A stretch of DNA of 64,000 bases from Robertmurraya korlensis. GTDB lineage: Bacteria > Bacillota > Bacilli > Bacillales > Cytobacillaceae. Positions 24,697-33,736 of this stretch are shown in pieces (the first letter of the stretch is position 1; each line of letters begins with the position of its first letter). The notes under the pieces were generated by a model. That model saw nothing but the letters and a program-made list of their open reading frames with translations. It was not told the origin of the DNA and searched no databases. The stretch spans positions 1 to 64,000 of the forward strand of contig NZ_JAMBNS010000013.1 of assembly GCF_023715225.1 (NCBI RefSeq), in the 5' to 3' direction. Made by a program: the position numbers and the translations under genes.

Positions 24697-25981
24697 GGAA
24701 AAAATCTTTCGTAGCCAACAGCTTAAATTCATGATCTTTAACCTCATTGCCTTCACGATTATTTTCACGATTTTTGGAATTATTATTTTTAGCCAAGTGC
24801 AAGGAACGTTATTTAAAAAAACGGACGAAGAACTTTTAATGGTCCAAGAAAAACATAGGAGCGATTTTTCAGACCGAACAATTGAGGACCGGCCAGTAGA
24901 TGGGATGGATCGCACTCCTCCGATGAACGATCAAAGAGCGATTAAAAATCCACGTATTTTTATCTTAAATTGGAATAAAGATGGCGAAATTATTGAGGGA
25001 GATCAAATCGGATCATTATTTTACGAAAGTTATTTACAAGACTTCACCCTAGATAAGACCAATCTTGATACCATAACCAATATAACCATAGACGATCACC
25101 ACTATCGATATTTGCTATTTGAAGATACAAACGAAGAAGATGATGTGGCATATGTACAATTAATCATTAATACCGACGCAGAAGAAACGATCATCAATAA
25201 CTTCCAAAAGTTAATCATTATTTTTTCGATCGTCTTTATCGTTCTTTCTATATCAGCAAGTTATATTTTATCGAAAAAGATGATGCAACCGATTATTCTC
25301 TCATGGAAAAAGCAAGCCGAGTTTGTCGAGAATGCCTCACATGAATTACGAACACCTTTGACAATCATTCAAAATAAACTTGAACTTTTGTTAACTTCCC
25401 CTCAGGAGAAAATAGCAAATAAATTTGAAAATATTGCATTAAGCTTATCTGAAACTAGAAGACTATCGAAACTTACTTCTGATTTATTAACCCTTGCTCG
25501 TGCTGATTCTGCTGAAACACAGCTCGTAAAGCAAACCATTCATGTAGATACCTTTGTGAAAAACGTATGTGCCCCTTATATCGAAATTGCGGAGTCACAG
25601 GACAAGCATTTATGGCTTCAGTTGAATTGCAACATGAAAATGGAAGCAGACGAAGTCCGGTTACACCAGCTGCTCGTCATATTGCTTGATAATGCGTTAA
25701 AATATACCGGTGAAAATGATAGCATTGGCGTAAAAACGTATGAGGAAGACCTCAAAATTGTTTTTGAAGTGAGTGATACAGGAATCGGGATTAAGGAAGA
25801 GAATATGAAGTATATCTTTGATCGTTTCTACCGCGAAGATAAAGCCCGTTCTAGAGAAACGGGTGGAGTCGGCCTAGGATTATCTATTGCTCACTGGATT
25901 GTAAAGCAGCATGAAGGAACCATTAAGGCAATCCAGAATAAAAACAAAGGAACAACCTTTAAAGTAAAACTGCCTAGATAG
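24689..25981 (+). CDS. Sensor histidine kinase, partner of the OmpR-type regulator
   Basis: Kinase of 430 aa. Two membrane helices (about residues 12-35 and 170-190) bracket an extracytoplasmic sensor domain rich in charged residues. HisKA has ENASHELRTPLTIIQNK; the N-box is VILLDNALKYT, then SDTGIGI and GGVGLGLSIA. The ATG at 24689 overlaps the regulator's stop and has an aaggtgaagg site. No HAMP domain is evident: the second helix runs almost directly into HisKA. Confidence 0.9.
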   Translation: MFKEKIFRSQQLKFMIFNLIAFTIIFTIFGIIIFSQVQGTLFKKTDEELLMVQEKHRSDFSDRTIEDRPVDGMDRTPPMNDQRAIKNPRIFILNWNKDGEIIEGDQIGSLFYESYLQDFTLDKTNLDTITNITIDDHHYRYLLFEDTNEEDDVAYVQLIINTDAEETIINNFQKLIIIFSIVFIVLSISASYILSKKMMQPIILSWKKQAEFVENASHELRTPLTIIQNKLELLLTSPQEKIANKFENIALSLSETRRLSKLTSDLLTLARADSAETQLVKQTIHVDTFVKNVCAPYIEIAESQDKHLWLQLNCNMKMEADEVRLHQLLVILLDNALKYTGENDSIGVKTYEEDLKIVFEVSDTGIGIKEENMKYIFDRFYREDKARSRETGGVGLGLSIAHWIVKQHEGTIKAIQNKNKGTTFKVKLPR

Positions 25982-26013
25982 AGGGTCACAAATGTGACTC
26001 TCCTTTTTACACA
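25981..26013 (+). terminator. Terminator after the two-component operon
   Basis: GAGGGTCAC-aaat-GTGACTCTC stem then tttttac. Confidence 0.8.
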
Positions 26014-26072
26014 AAATAAAGGCATGGATTTTACTTATCCATACCTTTATTAGTAGTATTGATTTTTTATCA

Positions 26073-26399
26073 TTAGCCTGATACCTTTTCTAACTTAATC
26101 GTCTCGTATAAGTCTACAAATTCTGTTGCTAAATCCTTCATCGTGATGGCGTTCATGAGATGATCCTGCGCATGAACCATTAATAGAGAAATTTCTACTT
26201 TTTCTCCCCTGATTTCACCCTGAATTAATGAAGTTTGAACATGATGTGCCTCGTTTAAGGCATCTGCCGCTTCTTGAAGTTTTGCACGCGCTTCTGTAAA
26301 ATCTCCTCGCTTTGCAGCCGCGATCGCTTCCATTGAACAACTCTTTCCATTTCCACCATGTAAAATAATCTGAAATATCGTTTCTTCCATAGATGCCAT
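26073..26399 (-). CDS. PTS lactose/cellobiose-type EIIA
   Basis: EIIA of 108 aa that passes phosphate from HPr to EIIB. The phospho-His is in MVHAQDHLMNA near residue 75. The start chosen is ATG at 26399 with ggaggg six bases upstream; the longer frame lacks a site. It is the last gene of the PTS operon, set off from EIIC by a 15-bp perfect hairpin. Family members act in lactose, cellobiose, lichenan or chitobiose uptake. Confidence 0.9.
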   Translation of the reverse strand: MASMEETIFQIILHGGNGKSCSMEAIAAAKRGDFTEARAKLQEAADALNEAHHVQTSLIQGEIRGEKVEISLLMVHAQDHLMNAITMKDLATEFVDLYETIKLEKVSG

Positions 26400-26417
26400 T
26401 GTAAACCCTCCGTAAGA

Positions 26418-26451
26418 AATTAGTCTCACATGTACTCATGTGAGACTAATT
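26418..26451 (-). other. Intercistronic hairpin between EIIC and EIIA genes
   Basis: Perfect 15-bp inverted repeat AATTAGTCTCACATG / CATGTGAGACTAATT with a 4-nt loop, ending ten bases before the EIIA ribosome binding site. On the transcribed strand it is not followed by a T-run, so it is more likely an mRNA-stabilising or processing element than a terminator. Confidence 0.6.
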
Positions 26452-26472
26452 GTTTTTATGTCTTGATGTGAA

Positions 26473-27804
26473 TTAGCTCACTTTTGATGAATTTACTCCG
26501 CCTTCTTCTTGTTGCTTCATCTTATCCCACATTCTGAAGAACGGGAAGTAGATAGCTAGAGCGATTACAACGTTGACAGCCTGCATAATCGCACCGGAGA
26601 TTTTACCTCCAGTTGCTAGGTATCCACCGATAATTGGAGGCGTTGTCCAAGGAATCGCGATACCTGCTGGCTTTGCAACTAAACCTAATTTCATTGAGTA
26701 GTACGTTACAATGATTAATACAATTGGTGTTAAGAAGAATGGTACGATTAGTAATGGGTTCATTACGATTGGTGTACCGAAAATGATTGGTTCGTTGATC
26801 ATGAATGTTCCAGGACCAGCCGATAATTTACCAAGCGCTTTCATTTGTTGGCTCTTTGCCCAGAAAAGCATGAGCATCGCTAGACCAAATGTAGCACCAG
26901 TACCACCGATATTGATGAACACTTCAAAGAATTGTGATGTAAAGATGTTTGGTAATTCTTCACCTGCACGGAATGCAATTTGGTTTTCCTCTGTAGCCAT
27001 TAACCATACTGGGCTTAGTACACCAGCAACGATGTTTGTTCCGTGAAGACCTGCTGACCAAAGCATCATAATAAGCATGTAGGCAACAATTGAACCGATT
27101 AAGCTTCCGCCTAATAATCCAAGTGGCTTACCAAGCACTAATTGAACTACGTCGTGAATACTGCTAATTCCAAAGTATTCAATCACTAAGCGAATTAAGA
27201 AGATAATAGTAATAACAATAAAACCAGGAACAAGTGCAACAAACGATTTACTTACTGCCGGTGGAACGCTATCTGGCATTTTAATAACAATATTTTTCTT
27301 AAGAATGAAGTTATACACTTCTGTTGAGAATAAACCGATTAAGATGGCTACGAAAAGTCCTTTACTTCCCATAAATGCAACCGGAATAGCTCCTCCAACT
27401 GCGATTGCTTCCGTAGCTCCGTCTGGAGTAAACGGCACATTGAATGGTGTAGCTAGTAAGAACGCACACAGTGAGATAACCCCTGCTGTAATGGCGTCAA
27501 TGCCATACCGCTCCGCAAGACGATACGCAATACCGAATGCGGCGATTAGACCCATCATGTTAAACGTTGCATCTGTTGGATACATCAGCTTTGCTAACCA
27601 TTGATCTCCGAACACGCTTGCCATGAAATCAGCATAACCTGGAATCGGTAGGAAACCTAAGATTAGGAATACAGAACCGATAATAATCATTGGCATCGCT
27701 AGGATGATTCCATCCTTTAAGGCACCTAAATGTCTTTGTGCGGCCAATTTACCAGCAAAAGGCATAAACTTTGATTCAAGGAAACCTAAAAACTTATTCA
27801 TCAC
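26473..27804 (-). CDS. PTS cellobiose-family EIIC permease
   Basis: Membrane permease of 443 aa, full length for the CelB/LicC family. It has about ten helices, the FLESKFMPFAGKLA start, the NEPIIFGTPIVMNP motif that is the signature of the substrate site of this family, and the IPWTTPPIIGGYLATGG segment. It lies 37 bp downstream of EIIB. No phospho-glycosidase is next to it, so the sugar cannot be stated. Confidence 0.92.
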   Translation of the reverse strand: MMNKFLGFLESKFMPFAGKLAAQRHLGALKDGIILAMPMIIIGSVFLILGFLPIPGYADFMASVFGDQWLAKLMYPTDATFNMMGLIAAFGIAYRLAERYGIDAITAGVISLCAFLLATPFNVPFTPDGATEAIAVGGAIPVAFMGSKGLFVAILIGLFSTEVYNFILKKNIVIKMPDSVPPAVSKSFVALVPGFIVITIIFLIRLVIEYFGISSIHDVVQLVLGKPLGLLGGSLIGSIVAYMLIMMLWSAGLHGTNIVAGVLSPVWLMATEENQIAFRAGEELPNIFTSQFFEVFINIGGTGATFGLAMLMLFWAKSQQMKALGKLSAGPGTFMINEPIIFGTPIVMNPLLIVPFFLTPIVLIIVTYYSMKLGLVAKPAGIAIPWTTPPIIGGYLATGGKISGAIMQAVNVVIALAIYFPFFRMWDKMKQQEEGGVNSSKVS

Positions 27805-27841
27805 GTTTCATTCCCTTCTCTACCTAGTGTTTTTTTAAAAA

Positions 27842-28150
27842 TTACTTATTCTTTAGTGCTACTGCTGTTTTTAATACTTCTGCACCATTACACATTCCGT
27901 AGTGGATTGGGTTAATAGAATCAACTGGGATATTCTTTTCTTTTCCTAGTTGTTGCATTTGAGGTAATAGGTAACGCACTTGTGGTCCAAGAAGCAACAC
28001 ATCTGCTTGATCGATATTTGCTTTTACTTGGTCTGCACTTACTGCCCAGATCTTTGAATCAAGTCCTTGATCTTTTGCAGCCGCTTCCATTTTTGTTACT
28101 AGTAAACTTGTAGACATACCTGCCGCACAGCATAATAGAATGTTCATCAT
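27842..28150 (-). CDS. PTS cellobiose-family EIIB
   Basis: EIIB of 102 aa. The phospho-Cys is in [14 protein letters not shown] (CxxGMSTS-type loop near residue 8). It is the first gene of the EIIB-EIIC-EIIA operon. A perfect cre site lies 106 bp upstream. Confidence 0.92.
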   Translation of the reverse strand: MMNILLCCAAGMSTSLLVTKMEAAAKDQGLDSKIWAVSADQVKANIDQADVLLLGPQVRYLLPQMQQLGKEKNIPVDSINPIHYGMCNGAEVLKTAVALKNK

Positions 28151-28255
28151 AAATTCCTCCTAAAATGTTTTAATTGCTTATTAGTAATAAATCAGAGATA
28201 AGTTCTTTTTATTAAGAAGATGTGTTGTCATCTCCTTGTTGATTTCATATTACAA

Positions 28256-28269
28256 TGAAAGCGATTTCA
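28256..28269. promoter_or_regulatory. CcpA cre site upstream of the PTS operon
   Basis: TGAAAGCGATTTCA matches the cre consensus TGWNANCGNTNWCA at every fixed position and is itself palindromic. It indicates carbon catabolite repression of the EIIB-EIIC-EIIA operon. Confidence 0.85.
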
Positions 28270-28373
28270 TTAATATCTACCTTTTTTCCGTTTCACAAAG
28301 GAAAAAATTATTACTGGTAGATTACTAGTTCATTTCCTTATCTTTTTTTAAAAGTTAAGATTGTAAATTTCTT

Positions 28374-28405
28374 TTAAGGTTTGTTTAAGGTTGCCCACCG
28401 ATAAT
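28374..28405 (+). promoter_or_regulatory. Direct-repeat operator and -10 of the VTC/DUF4956 operon
   Basis: TTAAGGTTtgtTTAAGGTT at 28374-28392, seven bases, then GATAAT at 28400-28405. It matches the element before the lipoprotein gene (23892-23910) in sequence, repeat period and spacing to the -10. Confidence 0.75.
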
Positions 28406-28442
28406 GTGCATCAAGGAGCTAACATAAAGGAGTTGAAACACG

Positions 28443-29141
28443 GTGAAGGCAATGACCTTAAATGGCGTTCAAGGGAGATATGAACTAAAGCACGAAATTA
28501 CAAAAATGGATTGCTACTTATTAAGAAGCAAGCTACAACATGTAATGACGGCTGACCCAAACGCGAACAATGATGGAAAATACTTAATCCGAAGTGTATA
28601 TTTCGATAATTTTGATAATAAAGTTCTTCAACAAAAGAAGGAAGGCTTTTTCGAACGAGATAAGTTCCGTGTCAGGCTGTATGATCACAACACTAGCTAC
28701 ATTAATCTCGAAAAGAAGAGCAAACGAAACAATATGACATACAAACAGAAATGTCGTATGACGGTTGATGAATACGAAAAAGTAAGAATCGGAGACATCG
28801 CTTGGATGGAAAATGATTCACGACCATTGATGAGGGATTTATACATGCAGATGAATCTCCTGCAAATCAAACCAGTGGCAATCGTGGATTATGAGAGAGA
28901 GGTTTTTATTTACGAGTATGGAAATGTCCGAGTCACATTCGATAGCTCAGTTAAGACAAGCTTCCGAAACAATGATCTTTTAAACCCTGATGTACCAATG
29001 GTGGAAACCACTCCTGGTATCGTCATTCTAGAAGTAAAGTACGATGAGTTTTTACCTGATGTTATCAAGCAGTTAGTTCAGCTTCATGACAGACGGAGAG
29101 GCACTTATTCAAAATATCAAATAAGCCGTATGTTCGGTTAA
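28443..29141 (+). CDS. VTC-domain (polyphosphate polymerase-like) protein
   Basis: Protein of 232 aa with the VTC/CYTH-like tunnel fold. Visible elements are the N-terminal RYELKHEITK, YLIRSVYFDN, the basic strand KFRVRLYD, INLEKKSKRN, AIVDYEREVF and the final acidic VILEVKYDEFLP. Basic and acidic residues lining the tunnel are present, so triphosphate binding is plausible. GTG start at 28443 with aaaggag ten bases upstream. Such proteins commonly pair with DUF4956 membrane proteins and CotH-type kinases; enzymatic polyphosphate synthesis by the bacterial short form is not established. Confidence 0.88.
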   Translation: MKAMTLNGVQGRYELKHEITKMDCYLLRSKLQHVMTADPNANNDGKYLIRSVYFDNFDNKVLQQKKEGFFERDKFRVRLYDHNTSYINLEKKSKRNNMTYKQKCRMTVDEYEKVRIGDIAWMENDSRPLMRDLYMQMNLLQIKPVAIVDYEREVFIYEYGNVRVTFDSSVKTSFRNNDLLNPDVPMVETTPGIVILEVKYDEFLPDVIKQLVQLHDRRRGTYSKYQISRMFG

Positions 29142-29160
29142 TATTATTGGAGGACTATAC

Positions 29161-29844
29161 ATGGATACAATTAATTTTCAGGATATTTTTAAATCTAAGT
29201 TTTTAGAGCAAACCAGCAGCTTTTCAATCGTCGATTCCTTGATTGGATTATTCGCATCATTAGTGATTGGACTCTTTATCTATTGGGTATATAAAAAGAC
29301 ATTCACAGGTGTTATCTATTCACACACCTTTAATATTTCACTAATTGTTATGTCAATGGCCACATCATTAGTGATTATCGGTATCTCATCTAATGTATTA
29401 TTATCTCTTGGTATGGTTGGTGCCTTATCGATTGTTCGTTTCCGTACACCGATTAAAGATCCCATTGATATCGTCTACTTGTTCTGGGCAATCATTGTAG
29501 GTATTCTTAGTGGTGCGGGCTTTGTGCCACTTGCTGTTCTTGGTTCACTACTCATCGGAGCTATTCTTATCTTCTTTGGAAATCGTATTAAAGTGGAAAA
29601 TCCATATTTATTAGTTGTACGATACAATGGCCATTCGATTGAAAAGTCATTAGAGCATGTGGTATCTGAGAACTCGAAAAAGCATACAATTAAATCAAAA
29701 TCCGTAATGCCTGGTAATGAATATGAAGTGACTTATGAAGTCCGTGTGAAGGACAATGACATGAGCTTCATCAACAATATTTCCGAAATGGATGGAGTAA
29801 GATCTGCCATTATGCTAAGTTACGACGGGAATTTCACAGCGTAA
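29161..29844 (+). CDS. DUF4956 membrane protein
   Basis: Protein of 227 aa with four hydrophobic helices in residues 20-140 and a soluble C-terminal half with a ferredoxin-like pattern. The LSLGMVGALSIVRFRTPIKD segment is the hallmark of DUF4956. It follows the VTC gene by 19 bp and is almost certainly its partner, perhaps moving or anchoring a polymer product at the membrane (inference). Confidence 0.88.
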   Translation: MDTINFQDIFKSKFLEQTSSFSIVDSLIGLFASLVIGLFIYWVYKKTFTGVIYSHTFNISLIVMSMATSLVIIGISSNVLLSLGMVGALSIVRFRTPIKDPIDIVYLFWAIIVGILSGAGFVPLAVLGSLLIGAILIFFGNRIKVENPYLLVVRYNGHSIEKSLEHVVSENSKKHTIKSKSVMPGNEYEVTYEVRVKDNDMSFINNISEMDGVRSAIMLSYDGNFTA

Positions 29845-29847
29845 CTC

Positions 29848-29904
29848 GAAAAGCGGAAGCGCTTTTGTCAGCCCCGAGGAGCTAGGCGCTGCAGCTGGAC
29901 AAAA
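29848..29904. repeat. Bacillus-type interspersed palindromic repeat
   Basis: The segment beginning GAAAAGCGGAAGCGCTTTTG, then gtcagccccgag and ctaggcgct, resembles a short GC-rich repeat scattered through many Bacillus genomes. The hairpin AAAAGCG-gaag-CGCTTTT heads it. It is richer in GC than the flanking sequence. Only one copy is in the window, so its repeated nature rests on recognition. Confidence 0.5.
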
Positions 29905-29933
29905 CCTTAATAACAATATCTCTTAACTTTGAA

Positions 29934-29974
29934 AAAAGGAGATTGCCCTTCCCCCCGGCAATCTCCTTTTATAT
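29934..29974. terminator. Bidirectional terminator DUF4956 gene / subtilase gene
   Basis: AAAAGGAGATTGCC / GGCAATCTCCTTTT with a C-rich loop. Confidence 0.85.
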
Positions 29975-29975
29975 T

Positions 29976-32168
29976 TTAGCGGTTGTAATCCATCACATAT
30001 AAGTATGGAATACGAATATCACCCGCAGCTGAACTTACATTCAAGTAGCCGCTAACGAAGTTTGGTGTACCTGCTTGTCCACCCGAATGAGTACCACGAT
30101 TCACCACTTCTACCGTAATCTCCTTACTTCCTTTAGCAGGGATCGTTACTTCCATATCAGTCACTTTTACATTTTCATCATCACTAATGGTATAAGCTAA
30201 CTCCTCATTTGTTGGGTTGGTTAACGTAACATTCATCTTATACTGTTGGTTCCCTACCGGGCGAACTAATCCAAAGCTCAAAGATGATGGGAAGGCAAGC
30301 GCTGATGGATTCATTGCTTTGCTAAGGTCAATAAGACCTGCTCCCACTTTTAATGGATCCGATACATCTGTATCAGGTAAAACACTTCCTTCTACATCGT
30401 TTGCTGTTCCCATTAAGGTCGCTTTCACTTCAGCTGGCCCCCAGCCTAAATCCTTTTTCTTGCTATAAGCCAATAAGACGGCGGCAGAACCCGCTACATG
30501 TGGAGATGCCATGGACGTACCTTGGTAAAGCTCATAACCTCCATCAACGACGGATGAGTAAATATTCACCCCTGGAGCTGCTACATCAGGCTTAAGCGTG
30601 TAGTTTGGCGTTGGTCCCCACGAACTAAAGTTGGCTAACAGATTTGGAACGGTACTTACCTTTTGTAAGTCACTATTGATGGTGACCGTACGATCTCCCG
30701 TCCAGCTTACTAATTGTTTACCTGCTTCGTTTCCAATCATAACAGCTGGAACTAATGCCCCATCGGATGACATTGGTGTTGGTTCAGCAATTCCATCAAG
30801 CTGATAAATAATCACCCCGACTGCACCCGCAGCAGCTGCATGATTAATTTTTTCAGTAAATGTACAAGAACCGCGTTGAATTAACGCAATCTTGCCTTCT
30901 AATGGCTTACCGGATACAGCCGTACATGCCAATTTATTTCCTCCAGCCACATCAGCCCATACCGCATACTCACCTGTTAAAGGCTCTTTTACCTCTCCAC
31001 CCTGTGTACCTGTTGTCGCAATGGTTGGTTCTGCAAATGCAGCTGATCCCAATGTCATCGCAAAAGTTCGACTATTTGTTGTTGCTGCTACTGTGATTAC
31101 TTTCTCCGCTGTTCCAGGAGATCCAACCGTATAGTTTCCTGGTCCTTCGTTTCCAGCAGAAATGGCTACAACTACTCCAGCATCTACTGCAGAATTCACG
31201 GTCATATCTAGCAGGTCTGCCCCTTTATGTGGTGTTCCCCCTAAGCTTAAGTTAAGAACATCCATACCATCCTCAACTGCTTCTTCAACAGCTTTAGCAA
31301 TAAATAAGCTTTTTGCATTTGCGATATCTCCCGGGAAAACATTATAGTTTCCTAGATACGCCCCTGGTGCCACTCCACTCAATGTTTTATCATCTATCTC
31401 CGTTTCTGTACCTGCCTTTCCAGCAACTGTACCTGCTACATGCGTACCATGGCTATCGACTGCATCCGCGCTTAGCTTTGGATTCTGGCTATACACTTTC
31501 GCTACAATCACTTTAGGCGTCGTTAAACTTGTATCTCCTTTAGGAAATTCTTCTGGATACGTCATTCCTTCATTCGGCTTAAGGAAATCATGTGTTTGAT
31601 CGATCCCTGAATCAATGATACCAACCTTCATTCCTTCCCCTGCATTTGCTTGTCCACCAACTGACTCCCAAATCTCTTCTGCACCGATTAAAGCCGTGCT
31701 TTCGCTCATTGCTTTTTGATAGGTTGCACTATACCCGCTCTTAAGGAATCCAGGTCCACGGCTAACATCCTTTAAGGAAGCTCCGTTCAACTTTATACCA
31801 ATTCCATTAAACGTAACATCATACTCTGTTACCACTTCAACTTGAGGGAAATGTCTAGCTAACCATTTAATATAATTTGTACGCTGAGCTTCTAAGCGAT
31901 TTCCATATTTCTTAGCTGCTTGGGACTGTAAATCTACTTTTTTCCCTTGTGATGGTTTGGTCTTCTCATATCCCGCAATGGTTCCCTCATAGGAAGCAAT
32001 TGGTGCGTCTCCAAACTGAATAAAAGCATACTCATTGTCTACAGTAACAGAGGATTGTCCATCATCATTTTTTACTATCGCTTGAATCGGGACAGCTGCT
32101 GTAAAAATTAACAGAAATATTAAGAGAACTCCAAAAATACTTTTCATACTCCTTGCTATTTTCAACAA
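29976..32168 (-). CDS. Secreted subtilisin-like serine protease with PA domain (Vpr-like)
   Basis: S8 protease of 730 aa. Signal peptide (residues 1-30), I9-type propeptide (about 45-135), catalytic Asp186 (IIDSGID), His240 (DSHGTHVAG), oxyanion Asn340 and Ser552 (GTSMASPHVAG). A protease-associated domain is inserted at about 385-495, as in Vpr. The C-terminal 110 residues form a beta-sandwich (Fn3-like). The start is TTG at 32168 with ggggagg upstream; the ATG seven codons later has its site one base away, too close. A secreted scavenging or processing protease. Confidence 0.92.
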   Translation of the reverse strand: MLKIARSMKSIFGVLLIFLLIFTAAVPIQAIVKNDDGQSSVTVDNEYAFIQFGDAPIASYEGTIAGYEKTKPSQGKKVDLQSQAAKKYGNRLEAQRTNYIKWLARHFPQVEVVTEYDVTFNGIGIKLNGASLKDVSRGPGFLKSGYSATYQKAMSESTALIGAEEIWESVGGQANAGEGMKVGIIDSGIDQTHDFLKPNEGMTYPEEFPKGDTSLTTPKVIVAKVYSQNPKLSADAVDSHGTHVAGTVAGKAGTETEIDDKTLSGVAPGAYLGNYNVFPGDIANAKSLFIAKAVEEAVEDGMDVLNLSLGGTPHKGADLLDMTVNSAVDAGVVVAISAGNEGPGNYTVGSPGTAEKVITVAATTNSRTFAMTLGSAAFAEPTIATTGTQGGEVKEPLTGEYAVWADVAGGNKLACTAVSGKPLEGKIALIQRGSCTFTEKINHAAAAGAVGVIIYQLDGIAEPTPMSSDGALVPAVMIGNEAGKQLVSWTGDRTVTINSDLQKVSTVPNLLANFSSWGPTPNYTLKPDVAAPGVNIYSSVVDGGYELYQGTSMASPHVAGSAAVLLAYSKKKDLGWGPAEVKATLMGTANDVEGSVLPDTDVSDPLKVGAGLIDLSKAMNPSALAFPSSLSFGLVRPVGNQQYKMNVTLTNPTNEELAYTISDDENVKVTDMEVTIPAKGSKEITVEVVNRGTHSGGQAGTPNFVSGYLNVSSAAGDIRIPYLYVMDYNR

Positions 32169-32413
32169 GTATTCCTCCCCTAAACTATTTTTCTATGTAA
32201 CTTTCTAGTAAAACTACTAGAAATTACGCGTACTAGTTTAATTTCTAGGATTGAGGAACTTCTCCTTTGACTAGTTTTGTCCTATTATGAAAATGATTTT
32301 GCCGAATAAACCCTTTTCCTGTAGTAAAAATGGGAATACATGTATTTATTGATATATATGCTCGAACATTATAGAATACAAGAAAAGAAAATGTAATTAG
32401 TAGGAGGTTCAAC
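32169..32413. other. Divergent intergenic region
   Basis: Promoters for the subtilase and the Dabb protein must lie here, but no clear hexamer pair stands out. Short ACTAGTTT/AACTAGT-like repeats near 32210-32275 are the only visible structure. Confidence 0.4.
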
Positions 32414-32707
32414 ATGATACAACGTACTGTATTATTAAAGTTCGCTGACACAACAACACAGGAACAAATGGAAGAAGTAATCAAACGCTTTAAAGCATTG
32501 GAAAAAGTAATCACTGGAGTAGTTGAAGTTCAAGCTGCCTTCAATCTTTCTGAAAAAAGCAAGGAATATCAGGTGATTCTCATGGTTCGCTTCGAAAATG
32601 TCGCTGCCGTTGAAGCCTATACGATAAATGAACAACACCAAGAAGTTGCTGCCTTCATCCGCGAGGTTGGAAGACTTGATAGCATCGGTGTAGATATTGA
32701 GATTTAA
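32414..32707 (+). CDS. Dabb-domain (stress-responsive A/B barrel) protein
   Basis: Protein of 97 aa with the ferredoxin-like dimeric alpha/beta-barrel fold: N-terminal IQRTVLLKF strand, then FKALEKVITGVVEV, and a C-terminal HQEVAAFIREVGRL segment. Full length for the family. Members range from small decarboxylases and cyclases to stress proteins of unknown role; no specific function is assigned. Ribosome binding site taggagg. Confidence 0.85.
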   Translation: MIQRTVLLKFADTTTQEQMEEVIKRFKALEKVITGVVEVQAAFNLSEKSKEYQVILMVRFENVAAVEAYTINEQHQEVAAFIREVGRLDSIGVDIEI

Positions 32708-32715
32708 GAGTTTAT

Positions 32716-32747
32716 GCCCCACAATAGGAATTGTGGGGTTTTTTATA
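32716..32747 (+). terminator. Terminator after the Dabb gene
   Basis: CCCCACAAT-agga-ATTGTGGGG then tttttt. Confidence 0.88.
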
Positions 32748-32770
32748 AGTTAAGAATAGGAGGTGCTTAT

Positions 32771-33679
32771 ATGAAAATCGGAATCATTGGTTTAGGAGAT
32801 ATTGCAAAGAAGGCGTATTTACCCGTCCTTTCTGAAAAAGAAGGGATCAAGCTTGTCCTTTGTACAAGAAATGAAGAGACACTTCATCGACTTTCTACCA
32901 AATACCGAATTCAAGAAACAGCGAGAAACATCGATGAGTTACTTTCAAAAAATATTGATGCAGCCATCGTAAGCACAGCAACAGAAGGTCATTTTGAGAT
33001 AGCAGAACAGCTGCTTGAAAATGGAATTCATATATACATTGATAAGCCCATATCCATGAACTTTCATGAAACAGAGAGAATTGTTAGGCTAGCTAAAGAC
33101 AAAGGTAAAATAGCCATGGTTGGTTTTAACAGACGATTTATCCCTCGTGTGAAAGAGCTAAAGGAACATGGGAAACCAAGCCTTATTATCATGCAGAAGA
33201 ATCGCTTTGCAGCACCTGATTACGTTCGTAGATTTGTGGTAGAGGATTTTATTCACGTCGTTGATACACTACGTTTCCTCATGGATACTGAGGTTAAAGA
33301 TGTAAAGGTTGAGTATGTAAAAAACGGTGACACCCTGGATCAGCTCGTTATTCAGCTAATTGGTGATGGTTGTATAGCGATCGGAATCATGAATCGCAAC
33401 GGCGGTGTAACAGAAGAGATCATTGAATATATGTCTGGGCATCAGAAATTTGTCGTGAACAGCCTAGTGGAAACAACTAGATATCATGATAAAGAAATTA
33501 GCCTAACAAAATTCGGTGACTGGGAACCGACGCTATATAAGCGTGGTTTTTACCAGCTTATGGACCATTTCATTGAATGTGTTCAAACCAATGCGACACC
33601 AGACCCATCTATCGATGACTCTCTCATCACTCATGAGATATGCGAGAGAATTGTTAAACATATAGATCCTGGAGCGTAA
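32771..33679 (+). CDS. Gfo/Idh/MocA-family oxidoreductase
   Basis: NAD(P)-dependent dehydrogenase of 302 aa from ATG 32771 (aggaggtg upstream); the frame extends 19 codons further but through the preceding terminator. The N-terminal Rossmann motif is IGIIGLGDIAKKAYLP, followed by YIDKPIS, the EKP-like motif of the family, and then a substrate domain with FVVEDFIHVVDTLRF. Substrate unknown; members act on sugars, inositols or nucleotide sugars. Confidence 0.88.
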   Translation: MKIGIIGLGDIAKKAYLPVLSEKEGIKLVLCTRNEETLHRLSTKYRIQETARNIDELLSKNIDAAIVSTATEGHFEIAEQLLENGIHIYIDKPISMNFHETERIVRLAKDKGKIAMVGFNRRFIPRVKELKEHGKPSLIIMQKNRFAAPDYVRRFVVEDFIHVVDTLRFLMDTEVKDVKVEYVKNGDTLDQLVIQLIGDGCIAIGIMNRNGGVTEEIIEYMSGHQKFVVNSLVETTRYHDKEISLTKFGDWEPTLYKRGFYQLMDHFIECVQTNATPDPSIDDSLITHEICERIVKHIDPGA

Positions 33680-33684
33680 CATAA

Positions 33685-33731
33685 ACCAAGCAAGAGAACC
33701 TTCTATATTGGCCTCTTGCTTGGTTTTTTTG
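33685..33731 (+). terminator. Terminator after the oxidoreductase gene
   Basis: ACCAAGCAAGAG / CTCTTGCTTGGT stem then ttttttt. Confidence 0.88.
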
Positions 33732-33736
33732 TTTTC

